This document shows positions 42,890-52,506 of a stretch of 64,000 nucleotides of DNA, one piece after another (position 1 is the stretch's first letter; every line of letters starts with the position of its first letter). The DNA is from Nocardia rhamnosiphila NBRC 108938 (lineage in GTDB: Bacteria; Actinomycetota; Actinomycetes; Mycobacteriales; Mycobacteriaceae): assembly GCF_000720425.1 (NCBI RefSeq), contig NZ_JOAJ01000007.1, forward strand, positions 124,001 to 188,000, written 5' to 3'. Position numbers and translations under genes: made by a program. The notes beneath the pieces were generated by a model. The model did no database searches, was not told the origin of the DNA, and saw only the letters and a list, made by a program, of their open reading frames with translations.

Positions 42890-43680
42890 CCCCGACCGCA
42901 CTTCGGCAGTTCGGCACGGCAACCAGGTGTTTCCTGTGTAGATGGCGGTGACCGTCTGGTGATCGGTCGACGGCGGCGCCCTCGACCAGCGGAAAGGACA
43001 GGCGACGGCATCCCTCGCAACGTTGCCCGACCGGCCGGGACGGATCATCGCGGTGCAGGATCGCCTTCCGCGGCACCACCACCAGTCCACTGTCCCGCAA
43101 CTCGGCGTTACCGTCGACGATCAGGCTGTGTCCACCTTCCCCCTGCGGTGGCCACAGCACCGTAACCGCCGGGGACCTCGACATTGCGGCGGGTACCAGA
43201 TCCGACGCGCCCGATGCACAGTAGGTTCTGCCGCACCCTCGCCTGAACCGCCACTACGTGCGGATGGCCGTCTGCCCCGACGGTGATTCAGATAGATCAG
43301 CGAGAACCCCGCCAGAACGATACCCAATTCTGCATCCTGCCCGACGTCCGTGGGGGCGGCGCAGACCGGGGCCACGAATCCGGCCGCGCCGGTATCGAAC
43401 CCTACCTCCAGAACAAATACGTCTGGGCCCAGATGTAGACGACGAAATCCGGCTTCGACCGAACGGCGATGATGGGCAGGTAGTTCAACCAGCTACCTGA
43501 CCACTCATCCGCTTCGGATACCTTCACTGCCATTGGCTTCATGGCCCATCTCCGACGTGCCCCACCAGGGACACCGCCAACCACCGATCACCGGATCGAC
43601 TTCCGACGAATAGGCAACAGAAACCTACATCAGCCAAACCTAACCCGGCCGAAACGAAATACCGATCCCGAAACCGAGGG
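42890..43680. pseudogene. Gene-poor stretch, possible degraded coding remnant on the minus strand
   Basis: About 790 bases with no intact gene. A minus-strand frame around 42,690-43,184 reads VTVLWPPQGEGGHSLIV and GLVVVPRKAILHRDD, and another near 43,375 starts MAPVCAAPTDVGQDAELG. Both look protein-like for a short distance and then break down. They may be remnants of one or two decayed genes. I cannot name a family. Confidence 0.3.
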
Positions 43681-43751
43681 GTTTCCGTGGAGTTGGATCA
43701 AATAAGACAGGTCAAGACCGATACAATACCTGTCCTGACCTGCAATTTTTG

Positions 43752-44190
43752 TGGAGCTAAGGGGACTCGAACCCCTGACCCCCACAAAGAGGTTCATGAG
43801 ACTGTTCGGTCCGGCAAGACATCGACGTTCGGCACCGACACCCACGATCACCACGGCGACGGCAACGAAATAGCCGCGTCTTTTCGGTGTAAGGACGTCG
43901 AAATATACTTGCTCGCAACGAATTACACCGCGCACCGAGGAACGCGCATCAGGACCGAACTGCACGCCTCCCCGCCGGACTACTCCGAACGCACTCCACA
44001 ACAGAGACTCGACCCTCGATGACCGGTCGTCAGAACGTCAAGTCAACCGGCGGCAACGCAGCATCCCGGACCACTGCGCCCGAGAAGCTCCGTTACGTCC
44101 GTGCAGACGACCGAGCAGGGAGAATCCCATTCGACCGGCGACGCCCCTTCGGCTCCACGAGCAGTCCTGCCCCGGTAGGCACCCGACGCC
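43752..44190. repeat. ~440-bp direct repeat, copy 2, with tRNA 3'-end fragment
   Basis: Diverged second copy of the repeat at 37,702. It again begins at a tRNA-like T-arm plus acceptor 3' strand (TAGCTCC-A on the minus strand), here without the encoded full CCA, and continues through the same ~400 bp. The flank before it is unrelated to the flank of copy 1, placing the repeat boundary exactly at the tRNA end. Confidence 0.85.
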
Positions 44191-44283
44191 GACGTCATAT
44201 CGACGATGAAAGCGCGGGGTAATCGGGGGGGCCGACTCTGGTCGGCGCCACACCCGCGAAGCACCACCAGACGGCGGCGGCGT

Positions 44284-44889
44284 TCAGCCGGCCGGGAAGA
44301 GTTGATCGAGGTGGTAGCGCACGAGTTCGTTGGCGGTCTCGATGTTCTGCTGGCCGGCCAGCACGCTGGTTCCGAGGCCGTTGGCGAGAACGACCAGCCG
44401 CGCGGCCTCCTGGCGTGGGTCGGCCCCGGCGGCGAGGTCTCCCTGGGCGGCGGCGCGGGTGAGCGTGTCGGAGAGTTGCTGCCCGAGGCGGTCGATCCTG
44501 GCGGCAAATGGTGCGGCGGCCAGCTCCGGGTCGGTGAGCGCGAGCATCGCATAGGAGGTGCCGACCAGATGGAAGACGCGGCTGGGTTCGTCGGCCGGCA
44601 ACGCCTCGGTCAGGAACGCTTCGACGAACGGGCGCGGCGGTGGCGGGTCGGGAAGCCCGGCAAGGCGCTGGGTCCAGCGCTGGTGCGATTGCCGTTCGAG
44701 GTGTTCCAGCGCGCCGAGCAGTAGCCCGGTTTTGGTGTCGAAGTAGTACTGCACCAACCGTAGCGAGATCCCCGCTTCGGTGGCGACCGAGCGCATGGTG
44801 ACCGCGTGCAGGCCGTCGCGGGCGGCGACGCGCACGAGTGCCTCAGCGATCTGTGTGCGGCGCGCGGTGTGGTCGGCGGTCCTGGGCAC
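44284..44889 (-). CDS. TetR-family transcriptional regulator
   Basis: 201 residues from GTG 44,889, preceded by AGGAGG. N-terminal TetR HTH: GLHAVTMRSVATEAGISLRL then VQYYFDTKTGLL, the canonical helix-turn-helix with YYF. The rest is a helical ligand-binding domain. It faces the MFS pump gene across 72 bases holding a dyad operator, so it most likely represses both itself and the pump and is released by a pump substrate. Confidence 0.93.
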   Translation of the reverse strand: MPRTADHTARRTQIAEALVRVAARDGLHAVTMRSVATEAGISLRLVQYYFDTKTGLLLGALEHLERQSHQRWTQRLAGLPDPPPPRPFVEAFLTEALPADEPSRVFHLVGTSYAMLALTDPELAAAPFAARIDRLGQQLSDTLTRAAAQGDLAAGADPRQEAARLVVLANGLGTSVLAGQQNIETANELVRYHLDQLFPAG

Positions 44890-44915
44890 CGCGTTACCTC
44901 CTGAATCCCCCGAAT

Positions 44916-44946
44916 TGATACAAACGTATACGGTACAGATGTATCA
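44916..44946. promoter_or_regulatory. Dyad operator for the TetR regulator
   Basis: TGATACA at 44,916-44,922 and its exact complement TGTATCA at 44,940-44,946, with an inner GTA...TAC match, are centred in the divergent tetR/MFS promoter region. Position and symmetry fit a TetR-family operator covering both promoters. Confidence 0.75.
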
Positions 44947-44961
44947 GGTGAGGTGGTGGGT

Positions 44962-46368
44962 ATGCGACTCGACCCGGGCGATACCGCAGCAGGTTCCGCG
45001 GAACCGGTGCGGGCCGCGGCGGTACTGGTGGTGGTGTGCGCGGCACAGTTCATGGTGGTGCTCGATATCTCGGTGATGAACGTGGCGCTACCTTCGATCC
45101 GCTCGTCGCTGGGTGTGGGCGAGGTCGAGCTGGGGTGGGTGGTCAACGCCTACGCCCTGGTGTTCGCCGGGTTGCTGCTGCTGGGTGGGCGGTTGGTGGA
45201 CCTGTTCGGGCGGCGGCGGATGCTGCTGGCGGGACTGGGGCTGTTCACCGTGGCGAGCCTGGCCGGTGGGCTGGCCGAGACCGGGACGTGGCTGATCAGC
45301 GCGCGAACGGTACAGGGGCTGGGTGCGGCGGCGTTGGCACCGGTGACGTTGGCGATCCTGACCACGACCTTCCCCGAGGGGCCGGGCCGGACCCGAGCGC
45401 TGGCGGTGTGGACGGCGCTCGGGATGGCCGGTGGCACGGCGGGAAACCTGCTCGGGGGTGTGTTGACCGAGTGGTGGTCGTGGCGGGCAACCCTGCTGAT
45501 CAATGTTCCGATCGGGGTGGCTGCTGCCGTGGTGGCGCTGCGCGTGATCACCGCCGACCGGCCGACGATCCGGCCGCGACTGGATGTCGTGGGAGCGGTG
45601 CTGGTCACCGGCGGGATCGCCACGCTGGCTTATGGAGCCGGGGAGGCAGCGGCCCACGGCTGGACTGCCGCGCCCACGGTGGCCGGGATCGGCGCGGGTG
45701 TACTACTGCTGGCGGCATTCGCGCTGCTGGGAGCAAAGTCCGTGCGTGCACCGCTGTTCCCGCTGCGGCTGTTGCGGATTCGGTCGGTCACCGCCGGAAA
45801 CCTGATCCTGCTGCTGGCCGGCGCATGCCTGAATCCGATGTGGTTTTTCCTCACTCTGTCCATGCAGGCCGGTCTCGGTTACGGCCCGCTGCAGACCGGT
45901 TTGGCGTTCTTGCCGCACACTATGACCACCATCACGGTCGGGGTCTGGGTCACGCCGTGGCTGATGCGCTTCGTCGACTGCCGGGTGTTGATCGCGGTGG
46001 GTGCTGTGGTGGCGGCCGCCGGGTTCGCGTGGCAGGCGCAACTGCATTCCGGAAGCGGCTTTGTGGCCGGAATCCTGGGCCCGGCAGTGGTGTTCAGTGT
46101 CGGGGCCGGTTTGTTGAACACCCCGGTCACCGCTGCGGTGACTTCCGGAGTCTCGCCCGGGGATGCGGGGGCGGCATCGGGGCTGATGAATACAACCAAG
46201 CAGGTCGGCGCCGCGCTCGGGTTGGCGGTGCTGATCACGGTCGCCGCACCGGGCAATCTGGAGGGCTACAACCGGGCGTTCGCCGCGATCGCGGTGGTGA
46301 TGGTCGTGGCTGCGGCCGCCACGGTACTGCTGCCCGCCCCCCGAGCTTCCACCGGAGCCGGGCGGTAG
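44962..46368 (+). CDS. MFS drug-efflux transporter, DHA2 (14-TM) type
   Basis: 468 residues from ATG 44,962, with GAGG eight bases upstream. The first helix carries QFMVVLDISVMNVALPSI, the DHA2 motif, and loop 2-3 has LGGRLVDLFGRRRML. Motif C-like GxxGxxxGG occurs in MAGGTAGNLLGG. Hydrophobic segments fit 14 helices. It acts in the plasma membrane as a proton-driven exporter; the substrate is not evident, though quaternary-amine or antibiotic efflux is usual. Controlled by the divergent TetR protein. Confidence 0.92.
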   Translation: MRLDPGDTAAGSAEPVRAAAVLVVVCAAQFMVVLDISVMNVALPSIRSSLGVGEVELGWVVNAYALVFAGLLLLGGRLVDLFGRRRMLLAGLGLFTVASLAGGLAETGTWLISARTVQGLGAAALAPVTLAILTTTFPEGPGRTRALAVWTALGMAGGTAGNLLGGVLTEWWSWRATLLINVPIGVAAAVVALRVITADRPTIRPRLDVVGAVLVTGGIATLAYGAGEAAAHGWTAAPTVAGIGAGVLLLAAFALLGAKSVRAPLFPLRLLRIRSVTAGNLILLLAGACLNPMWFFLTLSMQAGLGYGPLQTGLAFLPHTMTTITVGVWVTPWLMRFVDCRVLIAVGAVVAAAGFAWQAQLHSGSGFVAGILGPAVVFSVGAGLLNTPVTAAVTSGVSPGDAGAASGLMNTTKQVGAALGLAVLITVAAPGNLEGYNRAFAAIAVVMVVAAAATVLLPAPRASTGAGR

Positions 46369-46696
46369 CGTACGGCACCCGAGGTCAGGAAGATTTCGGG
46401 TTCGCGGTAGCGGTCTGGTCCCGATGTGGGCGGTGATGTCGGGAATTGCCGGTGGCGGTGTGGGGTGACGGCTTCGAATGCGTCGGTGATGCGGGTGATC
46501 GAAGAGCGCGGGTTGGCCGTCCCCGCTGGTGTTCGGGCCGCTCACGGCCGCCACCTTCATCACCACCGGCTACCTACTCGCCGCCGGGATCGCCGCGGCT
46601 ATCCCGGCCGGTCTACTGCGACTTTCCATCCCCGATCCCACTATCGACGCGGCGAGCCTCGATCGCGGAGACCGGGATCGAGACCGCCGCAGACGA
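46369..46696 (+). pseudogene. Non-coding stretch with remnant of a membrane-protein gene
   Basis: About 330 bases. In one + frame ending at TGA near 46,703 it reads PLVFGPLTAATFITTGYLL and AAGIAAAIPAGLLRLSI, two hydrophobic helices, with no start or upstream domain. This may be the tail of a decayed transporter gene. No named family. Confidence 0.3.
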
Positions 46697-47113
46697 TCAG
46701 GATGATCCTGCCCAGTCCGATCGGGCCGCGAGCAAGTCGCCGAATTCCTCGGCGTAGGTGAGATGTCGGCGCAATCGATCCGCACTGTCGTGGGTTCGCT
46801 CACGGCACTGCCGAAGGAATTCCGCGGCCTGCGTGCGTTGTTCGCCGGTGGCCGCCGGATCGTCCAGTACCTCGAACGCGTCGAGGAGTTGTTTCATCTC
46901 CGCCAGGGTGAATCCGAGGGGTTTCATGCGCCGGATCACCAGCAGCCGTTCCACATCCGCGGTGGTGTAGAGGCGGAACCCGCCGGCCGAACGCGCCGAG
47001 GGGATCACCAATCCGACTTCTTCGTAGTGGCGGATCGTCTTGATCGACAACTCGGTGCGCTCGGCGACCTGCCCGATCTGCAGGAAACCGGTCTCTCCCG
47101 GGGTGCTGCCCAT
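46697..47113 (-). CDS. MerR-family transcriptional regulator
   Basis: 138 residues from ATG 47,113. MerR wHTH at residues ~12-50 (IGQVAERTELSIKTIRHYEE) with the wing SAGGFRLYTTADVERL, then a coiled dimerisation helix and a short effector region without a MerR-type Cys triad. It begins three bases after the sulP stop, so it was the distal gene of a sulP-merR operon. The MerR-type promoter at 49,923-49,953 is its probable target; the IS insertion now separates the two. Confidence 0.92.
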   Translation of the reverse strand: MGSTPGETGFLQIGQVAERTELSIKTIRHYEEVGLVIPSARSAGGFRLYTTADVERLLVIRRMKPLGFTLAEMKQLLDAFEVLDDPAATGEQRTQAAEFLRQCRERTHDSADRLRRHLTYAEEFGDLLAARSDWAGSS

Positions 47114-47116
47114 CGG

Positions 47117-48368
47117 TCAGTGCGCGCCGGCGAGGTGACCGGACAGCTGCCCGTGCCGGGCTTCGGAGGCCGGGTTGAGGCCGATGATCTCCACATGTTT
47201 GCCCTTGGCGGCGTATTTGGTGGTGATCGCGTCGAGCGTGGCCACGGTGGAGGCGTCCCAGATATGCGCATCGGACATATCGATCACGATATTGCGTGGG
47301 TCACCGGCGTAGTCGAACTGGTAGACCAGATCGTTGCTGGAGGCGAAGAACAACTCACCCCGCACCGTATACACGCCGATAGCCCCGTCGGCATCGGTAT
47401 CTGCCTCGTACACCTTCTCCACCTCGGTGAAATGCGCGACCCGGTGGGCGAAGGCGACCATCGCGACCAGCACCCCGACGATCACCCCGTAGGCGAGGTT
47501 GTGGGTGGCCACCGTGACCCCGACGGTGACCAGCATGACCGTGGTCTCCGCGATCGGCATCCGCCGCAGCGTTCTCGGAGCGATGGAATGCCAGTCGATG
47601 GTGCCGACAGAAACCATGATCATCACCGCCACCAGCGCGGCCATCGGAATCTGCGCGACCAGCCCGCCCAGCCCCACGACCAGGATCAGCAGGAACACTC
47701 CAGCCAGGAAGGTGGAGATGCGGGTACGGGCCCCGGAGACCTTGACGTTGATCATGGTCTGCCCGATCATCGCGCAGCCACCCATACCGCCGAACAACCC
47801 GGTCACCAGGTTCGCCACGCCCTGCCCCCAGCCTTCACGGGTCTTGTCGGAACGACTGTCGGTGATGTCGTCGACCAGCTTGGCGGTCATCAGCGACTCC
47901 AGCAGCCCGACCAGCGCCATCGCCATCGCATATGGGGCGATGATCTTCAGCGTGTCCAGGGTGAACGGCACATCCGGAATGAGGAACGACGGCAGACTCG
48001 ACGGCAGCTCACCCTCGTCCCCGACATCCGGCACGTTCAACGCGAACACCATCGTCGCCGCGGTCAGCACGACAATCGCCACCAGCGGCGCCGGGACCAC
48101 GGTCGTCAGTTTCGGCAGGAACACCATCACCACCAATCCGGCGGCGACCATCGGATACACCAGCCACGGCACCCCCAACAGGTGCGGAAGCTGGGCGGTG
48201 AAGATCAAGATCGCCAGCGCGTTGACGAATCCGACCATCACACTGCGTGGGATGAACCGCATCAGCTGGCCACCCCGGCCACGCTCAACGCGATCTGCAG
48301 CACCCCGGCCAGCAGCACGGTGGCGATCAGATAGTCCAGTCCGTGCTCTTCGACCACAGGAGCGATGA
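47117..48368 (-). pseudogene. SulP-family anion permease, 3' part (IS-interrupted and frameshifted)
   Basis: The C-terminal ~420 codons of a SulP transporter with STAS domain. The portion from 48,262 reads MRFIPRSVMVGFVNALAI through many helices, then a STAS domain containing NIVIDMSDAHIWDASTV. Upstream, codons 48,265-48,368 read IAPVVEEHGLDYLIATVLL, continuing the same protein, but end at TGA after AGVAS. One base is missing where family members read ...V-A-K/R-L-M-R-F (GCCAGCTGATG). The gene was first split by the IS element at 48,373-49,479. A product from ATG 48,262 would lack the first helices and is unlikely to transport sulfate or another anion. Confidence 0.85.
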
Positions 48369-48372
48369 CTAG
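48369..48372. repeat. IS target-site duplication, left (CTAG)
   Basis: CTAG directly abuts the left inverted repeat of the IS and recurs at 49,480-49,483 after the right one. Removing the IS and one CTAG restores the sulP reading frame across the junction. Confidence 0.85.
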
Positions 48373-49479
48373 GGTCTGTGTCGAAGTAGCAGGTGGGGTG
48401 GCAGCGCGCAGCGGTGCCACCCCACCTGGCGTTTCACGAAAGATGCTGTCCGCGTTGGCAGATAGGCGAGGTCTCCGGTAAGTCGGTTGAACGACCAAGT
48501 AAAACCGAAGACCGACCGGAGACCTCATGGCCAGCGTAGCGGTGGCGGGGCGCGCGGATCTGACCGACGCGCAATGGGCGCGGCTGCAGCCGCTGCTGCC
48601 CCGTCACAAGAAAGCGGGACGTCCGCCCGTGTGGACGAAACGACAGATCATCGACGGAATTCGGTGGCGGACCCGTGTCGGTTGCCCGTGGCGAGACATT
48701 CCACCGCAGTACGGGTCCTGGTCGGCGGTCTATGGACTGTTCCGGCGATGGCAGCGCGCCGGAGCCTGGGTGGTGATCCTGAAGACGCTGCAGTCCTTCG
48801 CCGAAGCCGCGGGCCGGATCGGGTGGCAGATCAGCGTCGACTCCACGATCATGCGTGCTCACCAGCACGCGGGCGGGGCCCGCCGCGACCCCGACGGTCA
48901 AACCGAACCGCCGAGCGGGCCCGGCGAGTGTGAACCCGGCGATCACGCATTGGGTCGCTCCCGCGGTGGGTGGACAACAAAACTACATTTGGCCTGCGAG
49001 GACAGCTGCCGGGTGATGAGCATGCTGCTCACCGGCGGCCAGGCCGGGGACAGTCCGCACTTCGTGGCGGTTCTCGACCGCATCGAGGTGCCCCGCCCCG
49101 GCAGCCGGGCTCGTCGCAGACCTGAACGAGTACTCGCCGACAAGGCCTACTCCAGCCGCAGCAACCGCGTCTGGCTGCGTCGTCGAGGGATCAAAGCCAC
49201 GATCCCGGTGCCGGCCGACCAAGCCGGCCACCGCCGGGCCCGTGGTTCGGCCGGTGGACGGCCACCAGGGTTCGACCCGGTGATCTACCGCGACCGCAAC
49301 GTGGTCGAACGCGGCATCAACCAGCTCAAACAACATCGTGCGGTTGCTACCCGATTCGACAAACTCGCCGTCCGCTACCTCGCGACCATCCACATCGCAG
49401 CGATCAACCAATGGCTCCGCCATGACTGAGCAGGACGGGCCGCCAGCCCGCCACCCTGCTCACCACTTCGACACAGACC
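48373..49479 (+). mobile_element. IS5-family insertion sequence, 1,107 bp
   Basis: Terminal inverted repeats GGTCTGTGTCGAAGT (48,373 on) and its complement ending 49,479, then weaker matching (AGCAGG/GGTGGCGG) inward. The ends are flanked by CTAG duplications. It contains one transposase gene. It lies inside sulP, opposite to its direction. Both ends are intact, so it may still be mobile. Confidence 0.92.
48527..49429 (+). CDS. IS5-family transposase
   Basis: 300 residues from ATG 48,527, full length for a single-frame IS5-group transposase. An N-terminal region (LTDAQWARLQPLLP, then GCPWRDIPPQYG) is typical of the family. DDE residues: Asp in ISVDSTIMRAH, Asp in VLADKAYSSR and Glu in DRNVVERGINQLK, with the following Arg/Lys spacing of the Y-R-E-K signature. 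No frameshift or internal stop, so it is probably functional. Confidence 0.95.
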   Translation: MASVAVAGRADLTDAQWARLQPLLPRHKKAGRPPVWTKRQIIDGIRWRTRVGCPWRDIPPQYGSWSAVYGLFRRWQRAGAWVVILKTLQSFAEAAGRIGWQISVDSTIMRAHQHAGGARRDPDGQTEPPSGPGECEPGDHALGRSRGGWTTKLHLACEDSCRVMSMLLTGGQAGDSPHFVAVLDRIEVPRPGSRARRRPERVLADKAYSSRSNRVWLRRRGIKATIPVPADQAGHRRARGSAGGRPPGFDPVIYRDRNVVERGINQLKQHRAVATRFDKLAVRYLATIHIAAINQWLRHD

Positions 49480-49741
49480 CTAGTGCGATCGCGCCGGTAG
49501 CCGCAGAGATCATGGCCCGGCGACCGCCCACGATGGCGATGGTGACCGCCATGGTGAACGAGGCGAACAACCCGATCCGCGGGTCCACGCCGGCGATGAT
49601 GGAGAACGAGATCGCCTCCGGTATCAACGCCAGTGCGACCACCAGCCCGGCCAGAACCTCGATCCGCAGTCGTTTCGGGCTGCGCAACGCCGCCCACACC
49701 GAACCCTCGACCACCTCGGGCCGGTCAGTTGCGGAAACCAT
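49480..49741 (-). pseudogene. SulP-family permease, 5' part
   Basis: From ATG 49,741 the N-terminus of the broken SulP protein: [19 protein letters not shown] and [17 protein letters not shown], the family's first helices and substrate-entry motif, up to GAIAL at the IS. It joins in frame with codons at 48,368 if the IS is removed. The frame is also open upstream to GTG 49,921, almost at the promoter, so a longer N-terminus is possible. Confidence 0.85.
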
Positions 49742-49922
49742 GGAAAGACTCCTGTCCAGGATATCGGCGCACGCGGGCGCCGCCACGAGGCTCACCGGCC
49801 GGAACAAACGGGAAGACACAGAAGAGGAAGCGTCGAGCATCTGCTCGATCGCACCGGGACCACCACAGCGCCGCCACAGTGCCGCACCCATGAGGGGATC
49901 GATGTTCGCTCGATCCAGCACG

Positions 49923-49953
49923 ACAGTACTCTCCCCCTGGGGGAGAGTTGCAA
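49923..49953 (-). promoter_or_regulatory. MerR-type promoter with 19-bp spacer and perfect dyad
   Basis: On the minus strand, -35 TTGCAA (49,953-49,948) and -10 TACTGT (49,928-49,923) are separated by 19 bases occupied by a perfect inverted repeat (ACTCTCCCCC / GGGGGAGAGT, 49,928-49,948). The overlong spacer with a dyad is diagnostic of MerR-activated promoters. It points into sulP-merR. Confidence 0.88.
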
Positions 49954-50733
49954 GCCGGATGGACAGAAGGTGGCCGACGTCTCAGCCTGCCAGATCCGAA
50001 CATCGACTCCGGACGCATCACCACGAGGCGCCGTCAATGACTCCACCCCACACGCGATTCCTGCCCGGACCACCCCTACCACCCCATTCAGGCTATGGCG
50101 AGCCGAGGGCCCCGACCATGAAGATGCCACCATCGCCACCGTCTGGCCGTCCCGGTCCTGGCCCGGTCCGGATCCGGCCTCCCACTCTGCACTCGCCTGC
50201 GACGACGTCCGCCACCTGCTGCACGTCGCCCGAACCGCCGGCCCCGCGCAGCCACCGGCCAGGACACCACCTGGAAATGCGGCGTCGATACCGCCGAACC
50301 AGGCATCCACCGTCTCGGCGTCACCCCGATGTCCAGTTGCGCCGAAGCACCCCCACCCATCAGCCGATCCAGCACACCGGGTGCATTGTGGTTGTCACCC
50401 GTGTTTTCGACGGCCCCGATATCGAGCGCGCGAATGCATTGGTGGGCACCATGTTCGCCGTCGGCGCCGACCCCCGAACCGGGGACGATCTCGGCCAACC
50501 GCTACGTCAGCCTCGACGGCATCCACGTCACAACTACGTCTTGTGGACCAGCGCCCAAGCCCACCACACCGGCATCGGCAACCCACGCAACCCCTCACCG
50601 AGCCCACAGCCGGCCTGGCGTGCTGTCCACGACCTTTCAGCGGCACGCCACGCCCGCACCTCACCGCGCCGAAATAGCAATCCCGCCCCGTACCCCCGGC
50701 GGCCCTGCCTCGACCGGTGCACACTGAGAAGGG
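49954..50733. other. Intergenic stretch, no confident gene
   Basis: About 780 bases. A + frame near 50,383-50,510 briefly looks protein-like (VVVTRVFDGPDIERANALVG) but has no start, RBS or domain, and neighbouring frames are Pro/Arg-rich noise. Probably decayed sequence. Confidence 0.4.
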
Positions 50734-51969
50734 TTACCGGCGCGGTGCCAGGCGAGCGGTAGCCAGTGCAGCGAGGACAGCGCAGGACAGCGCGAAGGCC
50801 ATCACCACAGCCATAGGCGTAGGGCTGTGGTGACCGAACAGCCCGACGACCGGAGAAGCCGCGGCCCCGAACAGGAACTGACCACCGCCGAGCAACGCCG
50901 ACGTGGCGCCCGGTGCGCTGCGTCCCCGGGCCTGGGCAATGGTGACCACAGCGGGAAAGAACACCCCGAACGCGGTCAGCGACACCAGAAGGCACAGCCA
51001 CGTCACCATCATCGCGGCCCCGACCGTGACCGAAACCGACACCTGCGCCACCGGGCCCGCCAAAGCCGCCACGGCGCTGCCGCACAGCAGTGTTTCCGGG
51101 GACCATCGCCGCGCCAACCGCCCATAGGCGAGACTACCCAGCATATTTCCGACCGCGTTCACTCCGTAGGCCACGCTCGCCGCCGCTGCGGTCAGACCAT
51201 AGACCTCCTGGAACACGAAGGTCGCGCCCGCGATATAGGCGAACACCGCAGCCCCACCGAAAGACAACGCCAGCACCGGCGCCACCACAGCACCACGGGC
51301 AGCGACTCCGTAGATCGACCGTAACCCGGCGACCATGCCACCGGGGCGGCGCGCGTGTGGTGGCAGCGACTCCGGGATCCAGAACCACACCCCTACCGCC
51401 AGCGCCGATCCAAATACGGCCAGAACGAGAAACACTCCGCGCCACGGCAAAACCAGCAACAGCGCACCGCCGGCGAGCGGCGCCAGCACCGGCGCGGCGG
51501 CAGTGATGGATCCCAGACGCGAAAACACATCCGCGATGTCATGATCGTCGAAGACATCGGCGACCACCGCGCGAGACACCACGATGCCCGCCGCCCCGGC
51601 CACGCCTTGACCGAACCGCGCCGCGTCCAGGACTGCCACCGTCGGCGCCAGCGCGCACACCACCGACAACACCGCAAACCCGAGCGCCCCCGACAGCAAC
51701 ACCGGCCGCCGACCGGACCCGTCACTCAGCGGCCCCAACACCAACTGGCCGACTATCACCCCGACCAGGAAACCAGTGAGCGACACCTGAGCACCGGAAG
51801 TATCGGTACCCAAAGAGCGAGCCAGCTCCGGCAGCGCGGGCACATACATATCGGTGGCCAACGGCGCCGCACCACTGAGACCGGCCATTACCACCAGAAA
51901 CCGCCCCCGCCGCACCGGCAGCCTCGTCACCGCAGCCTCGCCGTGGCCGCCGGTGCGCTCAGCGGTCAC
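50734..51969 (-). CDS. MFS multidrug transporter, Bcr/CflA type
   Basis: 411 residues from GTG 51,969, which overlaps the marR stop (GTGA). The first helix motif PLATDMYVPALPEL is the Bcr/CflA signature, loop 2-3 has LGPLSDGSGRRPVLL, and ~12 hydrophobic helices follow. A proton-driven drug exporter in the plasma membrane. Co-transcribed with the upstream MarR gene, so probably derepressed when MarR binds an inducer. Confidence 0.93.
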   Translation of the reverse strand: MTAERTGGHGEAAVTRLPVRRGRFLVVMAGLSGAAPLATDMYVPALPELARSLGTDTSGAQVSLTGFLVGVIVGQLVLGPLSDGSGRRPVLLSGALGFAVLSVVCALAPTVAVLDAARFGQGVAGAAGIVVSRAVVADVFDDHDIADVFSRLGSITAAAPVLAPLAGGALLLVLPWRGVFLVLAVFGSALAVGVWFWIPESLPPHARRPGGMVAGLRSIYGVAARGAVVAPVLALSFGGAAVFAYIAGATFVFQEVYGLTAAAASVAYGVNAVGNMLGSLAYGRLARRWSPETLLCGSAVAALAGPVAQVSVSVTVGAAMMVTWLCLLVSLTAFGVFFPAVVTIAQARGRSAPGATSALLGGGQFLFGAAASPVVGLFGHHSPTPMAVVMAFALSCAVLAALATARLAPRR

Positions 51970-52481
51970 AGGGCCGGTGCCGCACCGTCGCCACGCACCG
52001 GCGAGGCCGCTGGGACACCGGTGGCGCGCGTCGATTCGGCGACAGTGCGCAACAGTCCGGCCGCGATCTCGATCACTGAGCGTTCGGCATCGGTCAGTGA
52101 GTCCCGCAGCGCGGCCGCCAACCATAGGTTCCCGTCGCGCACATGCTCCCGCAACGCCTCATGCCCTGCCTCGGTGATGACGATGTCGTGCTGCCGGGCA
52201 TCGACCGCGCTGCGAGCTCGACGGATCCGGCCGGACCCGTCGAGCTCGTTCAACACCCGGGTCAACGACTGAACCTGCATCCCCTCGATCGCGGCGAGCT
52301 TCGATGCCGTCAACGGACCACTGTGCGCAAGGTTCGCCAGCACCGACGCCGCCACACGCGTCAACGGCCTGTCGCCGCCGGGCTGTTCGGCCCTCAACCG
52401 CGACGACAACCGCGAAACCGCCCACCGCACCGATTCCGCCAACACTATGTCAGCCGCCCTGGACTCGCCCTCAGATGCCAT
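51966..52481 (-). CDS. MarR-family transcriptional regulator
   Basis: 171 residues from ATG 52,481. A central winged helix with LTASKLAAIEGMQVQSLTRVL and the wing RRARSAVDARQHDIVIT is typical of MarR proteins; flanking helices form the dimer. A palindrome adjoins the start codon, implying autoregulation. Translationally coupled to the Bcr/CflA exporter gene. Confidence 0.93.
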   Translation of the reverse strand: MASEGESRAADIVLAESVRWAVSRLSSRLRAEQPGGDRPLTRVAASVLANLAHSGPLTASKLAAIEGMQVQSLTRVLNELDGSGRIRRARSAVDARQHDIVITEAGHEALREHVRDGNLWLAAALRDSLTDAERSVIEIAAGLLRTVAESTRATGVPAASPVRGDGAAPAL

Positions 52482-52482
52482 A

Positions 52483-52506
52483 TTTAACAAGCTAAAGCTT
52501 TGTAAA
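52483..52506. promoter_or_regulatory. MarR operator candidate
   Basis: Imperfect inverted repeat TTTAACAAGC, TAAA, GCTTTGTAAA (8 of 10 positions pair) immediately upstream of marR. AT-rich against a GC-rich background. Fits autoregulation of marR and its exporter. Confidence 0.65.

Noticed and set aside
46763..48334. 523-codon + strand frame opposite merR/sulP
   Set aside because: His/Arg/Asp-rich antisense shadow; the minus strand carries clear MerR and SulP protein.
49338..50762. 474-codon + strand frame following the transposase
   Set aside because: Starts inside the transposase in another frame, crosses the IS end and lacks any domain.
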